Shown here one piece after another: positions 18,085 through 28,700 of a stretch of 64,000 nt of DNA; positions within the stretch are counted from its first letter, which is position 1, and every line of letters starts with the position of its first letter. The notes under the pieces are model-generated. The model saw only the letters and a program-made list of their open reading frames with translations, did no database searches and had not been told where the DNA came from. The translations under genes and the position numbers were made by a program. The DNA comes from Chitinophagaceae bacterium DXS (GTDB lineage Bacteria > Bacteroidota > Bacteroidia > Chitinophagales > Chitinophagaceae), in the NCBI GenBank assembly GCA_030345135.1, contig CP128386.1, positions 403,129 to 467,128 of the forward strand, in the 5' to 3' direction.

Positions 18085-19188
18085 ATGAAAAGCTGGATGA
18101 AACCTTCCCGTGTTGAATGGATATCATTCATTGTTCTGATGCCGGTCATCGATCTGCTGCTGAATTACCTTTTGTTTGGCGAGCGGTTATGGTGGGAGCC
18201 GGACATTTGGCTGTACTCCGGAACGCTGGTTTTTGTGCAGGGCTTTTGTTCCTGGTATTTGCACGTACTATCTATGCACTGGCTCCGCGTTAAATATCCG
18301 CAGTTGAATCAAACAACGTTAAGAGTTGCCATACTTGTTCCGCTGCATATCAGTCTCATATTTCTCACCTTTGCCATGTTGTTCTATGGCTACGACAGGT
18401 ACAATTTTCTAGGTTATAAGTTAAATGAGGATAACCTACGGCTCGCGTTTTACATGGCGATTGCACTGACAGCTATTGCTACAACTTTGTGGGAATCTGA
18501 ATACTCGCTTAAGAAGTATAAGGAAAGCATGAAGGAGAAAGAGCAGGTGCAACAATTGGCAATTGAACAGGAGTTTGAAACACTGAAAAACCAGGTGAAT
18601 CCACATTTTTTATTTAATTGCTTCAATACCCTTTCGTCGCTGATTACGGAAGATCCCGGGCAGGCTGATGCGTTTTTGAATGAGTTGAGTAAGGTATATC
18701 GCTACTTGCTGAATAATATCGAAGAAAAGCTAACCACACTTGAAAAGGAATTGGCATTTATTGAATCATTCTTCAGTCTTTTGAAAACACGATACGGAAG
18801 TGCCATTGAGTTACACGTAGATGTTGAGGCCAAATACAGGCATCATTTAATTCCTTCCTTAAGCCTGCAATTGTTGATTGAAAATGCAGTAAAGCACAAT
18901 ATTATTTCAAAACATCAGCCACTGGAAATTGAGGTTTTTGTTGAAGATGAAAAGTTGATGGTGGAAAACAATCTGCAGCGTAAAATAATCAAAGCTGTTT
19001 CCCACAATATTGGATTAAAAACTATAAAAGCAAAATATGAACTGTTGAAGAAGACCGGTTTTTCCGTAATGGATGACGGTGAACGTTTTAAAGTAGCATT
19101 ACCCCTGATCTCTTTAGAAAAAGAAGAATCCGGACAGGCGATGAAACATAAACTGGACAAGAAAAAGTTTAACCAGGTAAAAATGTAA
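18085..19188 (+). CDS. LytS-type sensor histidine kinase
   Basis: This 367-residue inner-membrane kinase has about four helices (residues 12-130), a coiled linker (about 135-165), H-box NPHFLFNCFNTLSSL (His174), intact N-box LLIENAVKHN (263-272) and a G-box-like SHNIGLKTIKAKY. It should phosphorylate the LytTR regulator whose start lies 3 bp after its stop. No sensor domain is visible outside the membrane segments, so the stimulus is unknown. The basic C-terminal tail (HKLDKKKFNQVKM) extends beyond the catalytic domain. Confidence 0.9.
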   Translation: MKSWMKPSRVEWISFIVLMPVIDLLLNYLLFGERLWWEPDIWLYSGTLVFVQGFCSWYLHVLSMHWLRVKYPQLNQTTLRVAILVPLHISLIFLTFAMLFYGYDRYNFLGYKLNEDNLRLAFYMAIALTAIATTLWESEYSLKKYKESMKEKEQVQQLAIEQEFETLKNQVNPHFLFNCFNTLSSLITEDPGQADAFLNELSKVYRYLLNNIEEKLTTLEKELAFIESFFSLLKTRYGSAIELHVDVEAKYRHHLIPSLSLQLLIENAVKHNIISKHQPLEIEVFVEDEKLMVENNLQRKIIKAVSHNIGLKTIKAKYELLKKTGFSVMDDGERFKVALPLISLEKEESGQAMKHKLDKKKFNQVKM

Positions 19189-19191
19189 TGT

Positions 19192-19965
19192 ATGAAAATT
19201 TTGATTGTAGAAGATGAAGACCTTGCTGTAAAGAAGATACGTAAAACACTGGCTGATGTGGATGCGGACGCAGAAGTGGTGGGCGTAACAGATAGCATTA
19301 AGACCAGCGTGGAATGGCTGCGTAACAACCCTTCTCCTGATCTGATTCTGATGGATGTAGAGCTTTCTGATGGACAGAGTTTTGAGATCTTTAGCCGGTT
19401 GGATGTTAAAAGTCCGGTGATATTTACAACCTCTTACGATGAATTTGCACTGAAGGCATTTAAAGTGAACAGCGTTGATTATCTGCTGAAACCTATTCAA
19501 AAAGAAGATCTCGACAAAGCCTTGCTGAAATACAGGCAGCTAAAAACGCTTTACGCGGAGAACACTGCATCGGTAAATGTTGATAGTATCGTGCAGGAGA
19601 TTAAACAAAAATTGCAACCGAAGGAATACCGTAAACGTTTTCTCGTGAAAAGTGGGCAACGGTTGGTATCAGTAGATGTTGAAGAGATTGCATTCTTCTT
19701 CAGCGATGGAAGACTTAATTTCTTCAAGACTTTCGATAACAAGAAATATGTTGTTGATTATACGATGGATGAGCTGGAAGATATGCTGGATAAGCAAAAG
19801 TATTTCCGCATAAGCCGTTCATTTTACGTGTCTATTAACAGCGTAGAACAGATTCATGATTACTTCGGCAACAGGTTGTTATTGAACGTGAAGCCTGCTG
19901 TAGAGAAAGAAGCAATTGTAAGCCGCGAAAAAGTGGCTGATTTTAAAAAATGGATGGGCAAATAA
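19192..19965 (+). CDS. LytTR-family response regulator
   Basis: This 257-residue DNA-binding regulator has a receiver domain at about 1-120 with the acidic pocket VEDED, phospho-acceptor Asp55 in LILMDVELS and the conserved Lys in LLKPIQ. A LytTR domain follows (about 150-255; RFLVKSGQRLVSVDVEEIAFF and FRISRSFYVSINSVEQI). It is the third gene of the kinase-kinase-regulator operon. Its targets are unknown; the lipoprotein gene 155 bp downstream is one candidate. Confidence 0.93.
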   Translation: MKILIVEDEDLAVKKIRKTLADVDADAEVVGVTDSIKTSVEWLRNNPSPDLILMDVELSDGQSFEIFSRLDVKSPVIFTTSYDEFALKAFKVNSVDYLLKPIQKEDLDKALLKYRQLKTLYAENTASVNVDSIVQEIKQKLQPKEYRKRFLVKSGQRLVSVDVEEIAFFFSDGRLNFFKTFDNKKYVVDYTMDELEDMLDKQKYFRISRSFYVSINSVEQIHDYFGNRLLLNVKPAVEKEAIVSREKVADFKKWMGK

Positions 19966-20120
19966 TTTGCTCATCCGTTTTAGCCCGCAATTGATACGCT
20001 GAAAAACTCCGTTCATACATAAGTGCGTTGTACGTTAGTGATGCCCGTGCTAATTTTACGCCGCATTTAAAACACCAGGGTATTAAACCCTGTTCAATAC
20101 TAAACCTTAAAAAATAGAAA

Positions 20121-20675
20121 ATGAAGAAGACAGCTCTAAGCCTCGTGCTTTGTGTGGTGGTATTTTTAGGCGCCTGCCAGAAAAAAGAAACAACCGCTCC
20201 CTCCGGCGGTGACAATGGATCCGGAGCTCCCACGCCCGCCTTTCTCCAGGGGAAATGGTTACACGGAAATTTTGCAATGGCGAGTTATTGGGCCTATGAC
20301 GGGAGTTATCAGGGTAATCCGTTTGAACAATCTGTGGCCTTTAATTTTTTGCCTGGTAGCCGTTATGAGTTCTTTTATATTGGGAGAACCAAAGATTATA
20401 ATGGCTGTGCAACAGATGGTTTGTCGTACTTCAAAGGGACCATTAAGTTTAACACGGCAGAAAATTCTTTTGAAGTACATCCAACTGAAGGTCATTTTAA
20501 AGGCTTCTATACCTGCGCTTCAAACCGCAATTTTGATCGTGCTGCCAAGCCGGACGAATTAAATGTATCCACCTTTTATTATTCGCTTGAAGAGCAAAAC
20601 GGAATGCAATATGTGCGGATCAGCCAGACCAGGAATGATCAATACGCGAGCTATTTTAAAAGCACGACATGGTAA
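20121..20675 (+). CDS. Lipoprotein of unknown function
   Basis: This 184-residue predicted lipoprotein has a signal peptide ending in lipobox LGAC (Cys19), a low-complexity linker (about residues 25-38) and a globular domain rich in Tyr, Phe and Ser. I recognise no family. Two later cysteines (in YNGCATDGL and GFYTCASNR) could form a disulfide. It stands alone on the plus strand after the LytTR operon. Confidence 0.8.
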   Translation: MKKTALSLVLCVVVFLGACQKKETTAPSGGDNGSGAPTPAFLQGKWLHGNFAMASYWAYDGSYQGNPFEQSVAFNFLPGSRYEFFYIGRTKDYNGCATDGLSYFKGTIKFNTAENSFEVHPTEGHFKGFYTCASNRNFDRAAKPDELNVSTFYYSLEEQNGMQYVRISQTRNDQYASYFKSTTW

Positions 20676-21010
20676 GTACGAAGTACTTGAGTGTAACAGG
20701 CTCAATTATTCTGACATCTTAATGACGCGTATATTTTATCAATAAATATTTTAATTCTGTTTTGTCTTGTTTTTTTTTGAAGAGGAAAGAATGGAGGCGG
20801 CGAAAGCCGTCTCCTTCGTATTTATAGAAAGTTGTTGTTAATAATCGCCGGAGGCGATAAAGTAAGTTGGGGAGGCTTAGAAGCTTCGCAGAGCGCATCG
20901 CAATTGTTTGAATGCTCCCGCGAAACTTCCAGGCTTCGTGATCTTACTATGTCGCCTCCGGCGACTTTAATTTAATTATAATATAATCTGTTTATAAAAT
21001 AAACTACTAC
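20676..21010. other. Structured intergenic region with long inverted repeat
   Basis: A hairpin with a GAAA loop (ggaggcggc/gccgtctcc) lies near 20793-20814. An inverted repeat with 22-base arms (20845-20866 and 20943-20964, three mismatches; core tcgccggaggcga) encloses about 76 bp. No ORF is credible. The arms suggest a palindromic repeat element or a structured RNA. Confidence 0.5.
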
Positions 21011-21047
21011 AAAAAAAACTGCGAGGCATTGACCTCGCAGTTTTTTT
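21011..21047 (-). terminator. Intrinsic terminator of the sulfatase operon
   Basis: A strong stem (actgcgagg...cctcgcagt) is flanked by an A-run and a T-run, so it could work in both directions. It ends 3 bp from the stop codon of the last sulfatase gene and closes that minus-strand operon. Confidence 0.88.
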
Positions 21048-21050
21048 AAG

Positions 21051-22445
21051 TTATTTTCCTACAACAGCATCAAACAATGGTGGCGCAGGCACAACCGTTG
21101 CAATCTGCTTTTCATATTCTTTTTTCAGGTCCTCAACAATATCCGGATGAAGTTTGCTTACATCATATTTTTCGGATGGATCATTGTCGAGATTATAAAG
21201 CAGCGGCGTCTCATGCTTTTCCGGTGCAACAGGTGAATAGGATGGATGCGTAGTAAAATGTGCCTTCCATGATCCCTTACGGATAGCGTAAAGATTATTG
21301 CTTTCATAGTAATAAATAATATTTCTTACGTTTTTACTTTCTCCTGTGAGTAGCCCGGAAATATTAACGCCATCATAAGGTCTGTCTGTCGGCGCTTGTA
21401 CTCCCGCCCATTGAAGAATGGTAGGGAAAAGATCAAGGCTTGTTGCCAGTTCGGTTGAGATTGCATTGGCTTTCACCTTGCCGGGCCACCATGCAATGGC
21501 AGGCACGCGCATGCCGCCTTCATAAGTAGATCCTTTTCCTTCAAAAAGCAATCCTGCAGAACCTCCGTGATCTTTTTGTATAAGCCAGGGGCCGTTATCA
21601 CTCAGAAAGATGACAAACGTGTTTTTGTCTAGTTTTAACTCTTTCAGAGTTGATATTATTTTGCCTACGCTCCAGTCCAGCTCTTCAACAACATCACCAT
21701 AAAGTCCTCTTTTGCTTTTGCCTTTAAAATCACTCGATGCATACAATGGTGTATGCGGGAAGTTGCTTGGATAATAAAGAAAGAAAGGTTTGTCTTTGTT
21801 CTCTTTTATAAAGTTTACAGCTTCGCTTGTATAACGTTTGGTAAGCAGGGTTTGATCCGGCTCTTCTTCAATTACCTGGTCGTTCTTAAATAGTGGTAAT
21901 GGTGGATTTTTAATTGAAGCCGTCAGTCTTTTAATATCTTCTCTTGTTGTATCGGTTGTAAACACTTTACCCATATCGTTGGAGTATGGCGTTCCGAACC
22001 AATAGTCAAATCCCTGTTTGGTCGGAATATATTGCGGTAAATGTCCCAGATGCCATTTTCCAATAATGCCTGTATGATAACCTCTGGTTTTAAGCGCCTC
22101 GGCTATAGTTACTTCGTCAAGGGGCAGTCCGTTGGCTGAGTTGGTTCGGAAGACAACATTCTTTCCATACATGCCATTTCTTACCGGCAACCTTCCTGTC
22201 AACAGTCCGGCTCTGCTGGGGCTGCACACATTGGCTGCCACATAAAATTGTGTAAAACGGGTGCCTTCGATTGCCAGCTTATCCAGGTTGGGTGTTCGTA
22301 TAGTAGGGTGACCAAAAGACCCGAGATCGCCGTAGCCGAGGTCATCTGCAAGAATAATGATGAAATTGGGCAATTTGCTTTGCGACCAGCCAATGCTGTG
22401 GCTAGCCAACACTAAGGCGATCGCGAGTATTTTTTTAAGATGCAT
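21051..22445 (-). CDS. Sulfatase (formylglycine type)
   Basis: This 464-residue exported sulfatase has a signal peptide (about 1-22), metal-binding Asp34-Asp35 in ILADDLGYGD, and the maturation signature CSPSR with catalytic Cys74, which needs conversion to formylglycine. IGKWHLGH and FLSDNGPW supply further active-site residues. It hydrolyses sulfate esters, presumably from the glycan imported by the locus. It is the last gene of the susC-susD-sulfatase-sulfatase run, 10 bp after its paralogue. The regioselectivity cannot be read by eye. No maturase gene is in the window. Confidence 0.92.
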   Translation of the reverse strand: MHLKKILAIALVLASHSIGWSQSKLPNFIIILADDLGYGDLGSFGHPTIRTPNLDKLAIEGTRFTQFYVAANVCSPSRAGLLTGRLPVRNGMYGKNVVFRTNSANGLPLDEVTIAEALKTRGYHTGIIGKWHLGHLPQYIPTKQGFDYWFGTPYSNDMGKVFTTDTTREDIKRLTASIKNPPLPLFKNDQVIEEEPDQTLLTKRYTSEAVNFIKENKDKPFFLYYPSNFPHTPLYASSDFKGKSKRGLYGDVVEELDWSVGKIISTLKELKLDKNTFVIFLSDNGPWLIQKDHGGSAGLLFEGKGSTYEGGMRVPAIAWWPGKVKANAISTELATSLDLFPTILQWAGVQAPTDRPYDGVNISGLLTGESKNVRNIIYYYESNNLYAIRKGSWKAHFTTHPSYSPVAPEKHETPLLYNLDNDPSEKYDVSKLHPDIVEDLKKEYEKQIATVVPAPPLFDAVVGK

Positions 22446-22455
22446 TTGATTGTTT

Positions 22456-23910
22456 TTAATTTTTTAAAGTAGCAGCGTTTGCTGTTTGATTGTTCTTAAC
22501 CGGGAGTTTGGCATTTACTTCAGAAAGCCATGCCCGTAATTTCTTTTCCAATGCTGTGGCCTGTGCCTGATGGGTTGTGTAAATGTTGCGTTGTTCCAGC
22601 GGATCACTCTTAAGATCATATAACTCAAAAGGTGTATCATCATAATACCTGATCAACTTAAAGTCTCCGGAACGGACAATGCTATACGGTGTCACATCCT
22701 TACCGCGATAATGCGGAAAATGCCAGAACAGATCTTCTGCGCGTTTTGTTTTCGGCTCAAGCAATAAGGGCAGAATACTATTGCCATCCTCCAGTTTTTG
22801 ATCGCCACCGGACAGGTTCACAATAGTAGCCGCAATATCCATTGTTATAACCGGCTGATCAATTATTGCTGGCTTTTGTAGATGTTGCTTCCAGTAAACG
22901 ATCAATGGAATTTTAATGCCGCCTTCATACGGATAACCCTTGCCGCTGCGCAAACCAAGATTGTTGGTCACCGGCAATAGTCCCCCGTTATCTGATGTAA
23001 AGATGATGACCGTGTTCTCCAATAAATGCAGGCTGTCCAGCGCCTTAACCAGCTTACCCACATTTTGATCGAGACTTTCTATCATAGCGGCATACACTGG
23101 ATTGTTCTGCTCTCCCGCCTTCTTTTGCTTGTATTTTTCTACAAGTTCTTTCTTGCCTTCCAATGGTGTGTGAACAGCATAAGGTGCACAATTGACGTAA
23201 AACGGTTTGTTTTTATGCTGAGCGATAAAGTTAATAAGTTCATCACCCAATCTGTCTGTCAGATACTCGCCTTGTCTTCGTGGTGCAAGCGTGGCAATAT
23301 TGTACTTCACGCTATCCTTATTGTAATTTTCATAAGGATCAAAATAGGAGGGAGGCTGCCCAAGGTCGGAGCCGCCGATGTTGTAATCAAATCCCTGTTG
23401 GGTTGGATACCATTTCTCCGGCCCGAGGTGCCACTTCCCAATGTGAAGGGTTGTGTAGCCATTTTGTTTCAATCGCTCGGCAATAGTAGTTTCTTTCAGT
23501 TCCATAAACAATGGATTTGGCGGACAGCTTAACGGTTTACCCTTTGTGTTGACATAATCAATTGGATTTTGATCGTTGACAACTTTCCCTCCCTGGAAGT
23601 CCGCCAGGATCCAGTCGGTAATGCCAATCCGAGCGGGATACTTTCCTGTCATCAGCGCCGCCCGCGTGGGAGAACAGATGGCTGCAGCAGCATACGCATT
23701 GGTAAAGCGTATACCATTAGCAGCTAATGCGTCAATATTTGGTGTTTCGTAATAAGTGCTTCCATTGGCTCCAATGTCAGCATAGCCCATGTCATCCACC
23801 AATATGGTAATAATATTCGGCTTTGTGCGTTTGTCATCCTTTGTTTGTGCGCTTATCGTTTGTAGTAACAAAAACTGCACTAACACAAAAGCAATCAGAA
23901 TCTTTTTCAT
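22456..23910 (-). CDS. Sulfatase (formylglycine type)
   Basis: This 484-residue exported sulfatase has a signal peptide (about 1-21), Asp39-Asp40 in ILVDDMGYAD, signature CSPTR with catalytic Cys79, IGKWHLGPEKW and FTSDNGG. It differs clearly from the neighbouring sulfatase (GSDLGQPPSYFDPY insert, different C-terminus), so the two probably act on different sulfate positions of one glycan (inference). It is separated from the upstream susD by a 433-bp spacer that contains repeats. Confidence 0.92.
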   Translation of the reverse strand: MKKILIAFVLVQFLLLQTISAQTKDDKRTKPNIITILVDDMGYADIGANGSTYYETPNIDALAANGIRFTNAYAAAAICSPTRAALMTGKYPARIGITDWILADFQGGKVVNDQNPIDYVNTKGKPLSCPPNPLFMELKETTIAERLKQNGYTTLHIGKWHLGPEKWYPTQQGFDYNIGGSDLGQPPSYFDPYENYNKDSVKYNIATLAPRRQGEYLTDRLGDELINFIAQHKNKPFYVNCAPYAVHTPLEGKKELVEKYKQKKAGEQNNPVYAAMIESLDQNVGKLVKALDSLHLLENTVIIFTSDNGGLLPVTNNLGLRSGKGYPYEGGIKIPLIVYWKQHLQKPAIIDQPVITMDIAATIVNLSGGDQKLEDGNSILPLLLEPKTKRAEDLFWHFPHYRGKDVTPYSIVRSGDFKLIRYYDDTPFELYDLKSDPLEQRNIYTTHQAQATALEKKLRAWLSEVNAKLPVKNNQTANAATLKN

Positions 23911-24343
23911 GTATTGGTCTTATTTAAACAATAACAAAGTGGCGATGTATTATAAGTTTAAAGTACTTCGTTACATTCAGAAAATAAACAATCATTTGAA
24001 TTGAGTTCTTTTTTTTCTTGTTCTTTTGGCTTGATCCAAAAGAACCAAAAGATCAAGGCAAACCCGATGCCTCCGGCCGTTTTGCCCGGCCAACGCCTCT
24101 CCAAAGTGCATCTTGCCTTATTATTGCGGTATTGCGCTACATTCTTTCTTCGAAGAACCGCAACTTCTACACCCCTTCTAACAGTGGCCTTAAGCAGTGT
24201 TGCAATCAGTGATCTATATTCTAGCTTTCAGCTATGTTGCCAGCTAGCGATAAACACAAACTGCTTCACCTGCGTACTTCGTACCTCGTAACTCGTACTT
24301 CCCCCCACATCGTACACCGTACATCTAACGTCGTACATCCCCA
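23911..24343. repeat. Repeat-filled spacer inside the sulfatase locus
   Basis: No gene. At 24020-24045 there is a perfect 10-bp hairpin gttcttttgg/ccaaaagaac, followed by a GC-rich stretch (gcctccggccgttttgcc). The segment 24270-24343 is a run of spacer words (cttcgtacctcgtaactcg, acatcgtacaccgtac). These interrupt the otherwise tight operon. Confidence 0.6.
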
Positions 24344-25765
24344 TCACTTATATCCTTCATTCTGCACCAAATTCGGATTTCTGTCTATCTCACTTTGCGG
24401 CAAAGGATACAGCACCTGGTAATCAAAAGCAACCTTTCCTCTTGCTTTTGCATACTCAATAAATTTTCCATGACGGATCAGATCTTGTCTGCGTAATTCC
24501 TCAGAGAAAAACTCCCAGCCTCTTTCTTTCAGCAAATGGGCGCGCAATGCATCTTTGCCTGGAAAGTCACTGAGTTTGAGTAGTGCTACTTTAGCTTTTT
24601 CACGAACGGCGTTAATAAGATCAATCGATTCTTGGTTGGGGCCACTTAATTCATTCAATGCCTCAGCTCTTGTAAGAAGAATGTCTGCATATCTGATGAC
24701 AGGAAAGTCGTTGCCCATGCTTTCACCTGTTGCTGAAAGGTCTTCCCTGAACTTAAAGCTGCGTTTATCATCTGTACCGAGTATAATGGTTTTGCCGTTG
24801 ATATCTTCATACTGTGTAAGAAAAGCTTCCCTTCGCTGATCTGCCGGATCGAACGTATCGTAGAAAGCTGACAACGTCTTTAACTGTGTAGCATAGTTTG
24901 TTTTAGGGGGAGCCTTGAATTTATAGTTCGGTGGCGCAGCATGCGGCAGGTAATTGTCTCCCAATCCTGGCTGGGCAATGTTTGGCCTTATGTAAATAAA
25001 CTCAGTGTTCTTTTCATTTTTTACATCAAAAAGATCTGTGCGGTTTGCTCCGTCAAATAACTTGTAAACTCCCAAGTCTATTACCTTCTTCGCATAATCC
25101 GCAGCCTTCTGCCAGTCTTTGTTGTTCAGATAGAATTTGGCCAGCTGAGATAACGCGGCACCCTTTGTGGCGCGCCCGTATTGCGGTGCAACAACAGGAA
25201 GAATATCACTTACTTCCTGGAACTCGGTCGTTACAAATTGTATAAATTCTTCTTTCGTGGCACGGGAAGGTCTGTCGTCACTGCTGTTATTGCTTGATGT
25301 CATCAGCGGTGTCGGACCAAAAAGATCATACAGAATAACGTAGGCACTCGCTCTCAGGAAGCGCGCTTCTGCCACGATCTGTTTTTTTCTGTCATCATTC
25401 ATTGGTATGGCAGGAACCTGGTCCAGCACAAGATTTGCGCGGTAAATGGTTTGATAGTGTATGGTCCATGCTGTTGCAAAGAACTCGTGAGAGGCATTCC
25501 AGGTAAAATCTTCCAACGGTTGAGCGAGACTTCTTAAACCGCCTTCCCTGTCTATAAGTATGTCACTGGTTACTTCCGCCATTAACAGGTAATTGCGGAA
25601 CCCGCGGCGCTGCTCAGACGAGTAAACTGAATTTAACAGGGATTCCGCGTCATCTGCTTTTGTGAAGAAATTATCCGGTCCAAAAGATGAATAAACATCT
25701 TCCTGCAAAGGTTTCTCGCAGCTTACCAGTTGTATTAATATAAGTAGTGCAAATATTCTTTTCAT
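24344..25765 (-). CDS. SusD/RagB-family outer-membrane lipoprotein
   Basis: This 473-residue lipoprotein (lipobox LVSC, Cys16) has SusD features: early DPDN-like segment FGPDNFFTKADDAESLL, FPVIRYADILLTRAEALNELSG and a closing LRRQDLIRHGKF. It captures glycan at the surface for the SusC partner encoded 10 bp upstream. It is only distantly similar to the other SusD in the window, so the ligands should differ. Two sulfatases follow, which points to a sulfated polysaccharide or glycosaminoglycan-like substrate. Confidence 0.93.
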   Translation of the reverse strand: MKRIFALLILIQLVSCEKPLQEDVYSSFGPDNFFTKADDAESLLNSVYSSEQRRGFRNYLLMAEVTSDILIDREGGLRSLAQPLEDFTWNASHEFFATAWTIHYQTIYRANLVLDQVPAIPMNDDRKKQIVAEARFLRASAYVILYDLFGPTPLMTSSNNSSDDRPSRATKEEFIQFVTTEFQEVSDILPVVAPQYGRATKGAALSQLAKFYLNNKDWQKAADYAKKVIDLGVYKLFDGANRTDLFDVKNEKNTEFIYIRPNIAQPGLGDNYLPHAAPPNYKFKAPPKTNYATQLKTLSAFYDTFDPADQRREAFLTQYEDINGKTIILGTDDKRSFKFREDLSATGESMGNDFPVIRYADILLTRAEALNELSGPNQESIDLINAVREKAKVALLKLSDFPGKDALRAHLLKERGWEFFSEELRRQDLIRHGKFIEYAKARGKVAFDYQVLYPLPQSEIDRNPNLVQNEGYK

Positions 25766-25775
25766 GATCTTAAGT

Positions 25776-28700
25776 TTAAAAGGTTACGTTGATGCCGGCA
25801 GTATAGATCTTCGTCAAGGGGTAAGCGTTATAATCTGCTCTTACATTCGAAGTGCCGAATGCACTCACTTCCGGATCTGATCCTGTATAGTTTGTTATAG
25901 TAAACAGGTTTTGCGCGATTACATATACCTGGGCGCCTTTGAATACCCTGCTGTTTTTAAATGGAAAGGAATAGCCTAATTGTACATTCTTCAATCTTAC
26001 GTAAGAAGCATCTTCAACCGCGCGATTGTTGATGTTGGTCGCGTATGCCACTGATGGTGCAATGCCCGATGAGTTTTTATTGGTTGGGTTCTGCGGCGTC
26101 CATCTGTCCGTATACGATTCTGCCAACCTGTTTCTTCTGAATGAATTTGGATTCTCGGATTCTGTTCTGTTCAGGTTAAACACACTGCTTCCCTGCACGC
26201 CCTGAAAGAAGAATGAAAGACTAAATCCTTTGTATGAAAAATCATTGTTAATGCCCCATGTAAAATCCGGAAACGGTGTGCCTAATATTGTTCTGTCTGC
26301 AGTGGTGATTTGTCCATCGTTGTTAACATCCCTGTACTTGTATTCGCCGGGTTTTGACAACGGTTGTGCAGAGCCTGCAATATTGTCTTTCTCCTGGAAT
26401 ACACCGTCAACAATATATCCGTAGAATGAATTAAGCGGTGCACCTTTTTGAATGATGGTAAAATCTTTCGAGAAGCCCGCTTCTCCCTGTAATATGTATG
26501 GCAGACCGGCAAGGTCAGTTACTTTGTTCTTAATCACTGAAAAGTTGAGTGATGTTCTCCACGAAAATGGTCTTTCTATATTAATCGTGTTAATACCAAT
26601 TTCAAATCCCCTGTTCTCCATACCGCCAACGTTCTTGTAGGTTGTAGAAAAACCTGTTGTACGTGGAATGGGTAATTGTAATAAAAGATCGCTTGTTTTT
26701 TTGTAGAAATAATCCAGCGTACCGCTCAATCTGCCGTTAAAGAATCCGAAATCGACACCCACATTTAATTGGGAAGTAGTTTCCCACTTCAGGTTAGGAT
26801 TGGGTAACTGGATGGTCGAAATGCCAACATAAGAAGTGCCATCATAAATGGCCTGTCCTTGTGGACCGAGCAGCACCAGTGATTTGTAGCTTCCAATATC
26901 CTGGTTGCCGGTTAACCCATAGCTCGCGCGAAGTTTAAGATTGGATAATGCAGTGAAATATTTAAGGAACTGTTCTTCTTTTATTCTCCATCCTGCTGCC
27001 ACAGAAGGGAAGAAGCCATATTTATTGTTCTCGCCAAATTTGGATGAGCCGTCAATACGCGCAGAAACAGTAAGTAGGTATTTGTCCTGTAAGTTGTAGT
27101 TGATTCTTCCGAGATAAGATTGTAATTGATTCTTTGATCTGCCTGAACCAACTGAAAAAGTAGACCTGGAGCCAGCAGCAAGATTGTTATCCAGTAATGC
27201 ATCAGATGAGAAGTTCTGTGCGCCTGACTGTAATGAATTGTAATCAAACTGCTGATAGGTGTAACCCAGCAATGCTTCAAAACGGTGAATGTTGCTGAAT
27301 GTCTTAGTGTAACGTCCTGTTAATTCTACAAGATAGTTATTGGCATTGTTTACCTGTGCATCCGCATCACCGTTTGTGCCTTGCGCACGTTTGGTTTGAC
27401 GACCGATATAACTGTCGCGGCGTGAGCTTTGCCTGTCTGCGCCAAAATTTACTTTAAAAGAAAGATCAGGGATAACATAGTATTCGCCAAATACATTGCC
27501 GAATGTTCTGTTGGTTTCTGCGACATCATATGTTTCGTTTGCCAGTGCAACAGGATTTTCCAGGTTTACAATTTGTGTCTGGCCATAAGTGCCGTCAGGA
27601 TTTCTTACCGGTATCGTAGGATCCTGGAAGATAGCTGTATTGATAACGCCTGCAGATTCATTAATACTTACTCCGTTAGGTACAAAATCATCTTTAACTA
27701 CACTGGTGTTTAGATTGATACCGAATTTAAATTTAGTGTCGTTATAAGCCAGGTTAACTCTTCCCCCGAAACGCTTGATGCCGGAGCTGATCACCACTCC
27801 ATCCTGGTTCATATAATTAAGGGATGCGTAGTAGTTTAATTTTTCCTGCCCTCCTGAAAAAGATAATTGCTGGTTTTGTGCATAAGCTTTTCTGAATACC
27901 TCCTTCTGCCAGTTGGTGCCATTACCCACAGCCTTAATCTGGTCCTCCATAAACTCCGGCTGTTGGTTTTGTGTAGCCCTCAGATCATTCAAAAGCGCCA
28001 TGTACTGTTGTGCGGAGAGCATAGGTATGGTATTGGGTACTTCCTGCAAAGATCCGGACGCATTATAGGTCACATTTAGTGCACCTTTGGCGCCCTTTTT
28101 TGTAGTGATCATTACCACGCCATTAGCGCCGCGTGAGCCATATATTGCTGTTGCAGAAGCGTCCTTCAATATTTCTACTGATTCTATATCTGCAGGATTC
28201 AGTGCATTTAAAGGATTTCTAACAGCGCCATCAGTTGTGATGGGTGAGTTGGGTGTAACCGGAGAGTTGTCTATCGGCAATCCGTCAATAACATACAATG
28301 GCTCATTGTTTGCGTTGATGGAGTTGGCGCCTCTGATCCTTATAGAAACGCCACCTCCAGGCTCTGCACTGGATTGGGTTACCTGCACACCGGGAGCACG
28401 GCCGCTGATCAGTTGATCAACTGAAGCCTGCATGCCTTTATTGAAATCTTTTGATGTGATGGACGAAACAGATCCTGTTACATCTTTTTTGCGTTGCGTA
28501 CCATAGCCCACTACAACAACGCCTGCGAGTGTGGCAACCTCCTGGTCAAGGGTAACGGTGATGGCATTGTCGTTGATCAGCCGCACTTCTTTTCTTTTAA
28601 ATCCTTCGCCGGAAAAAACAAGCGTTGCGTCTGATGAAGATGAAATAGAGTAGTTGCCGTCTTTATCGGTAGCGGTTCCTTTGCGGCTGCCTTTTACAAA

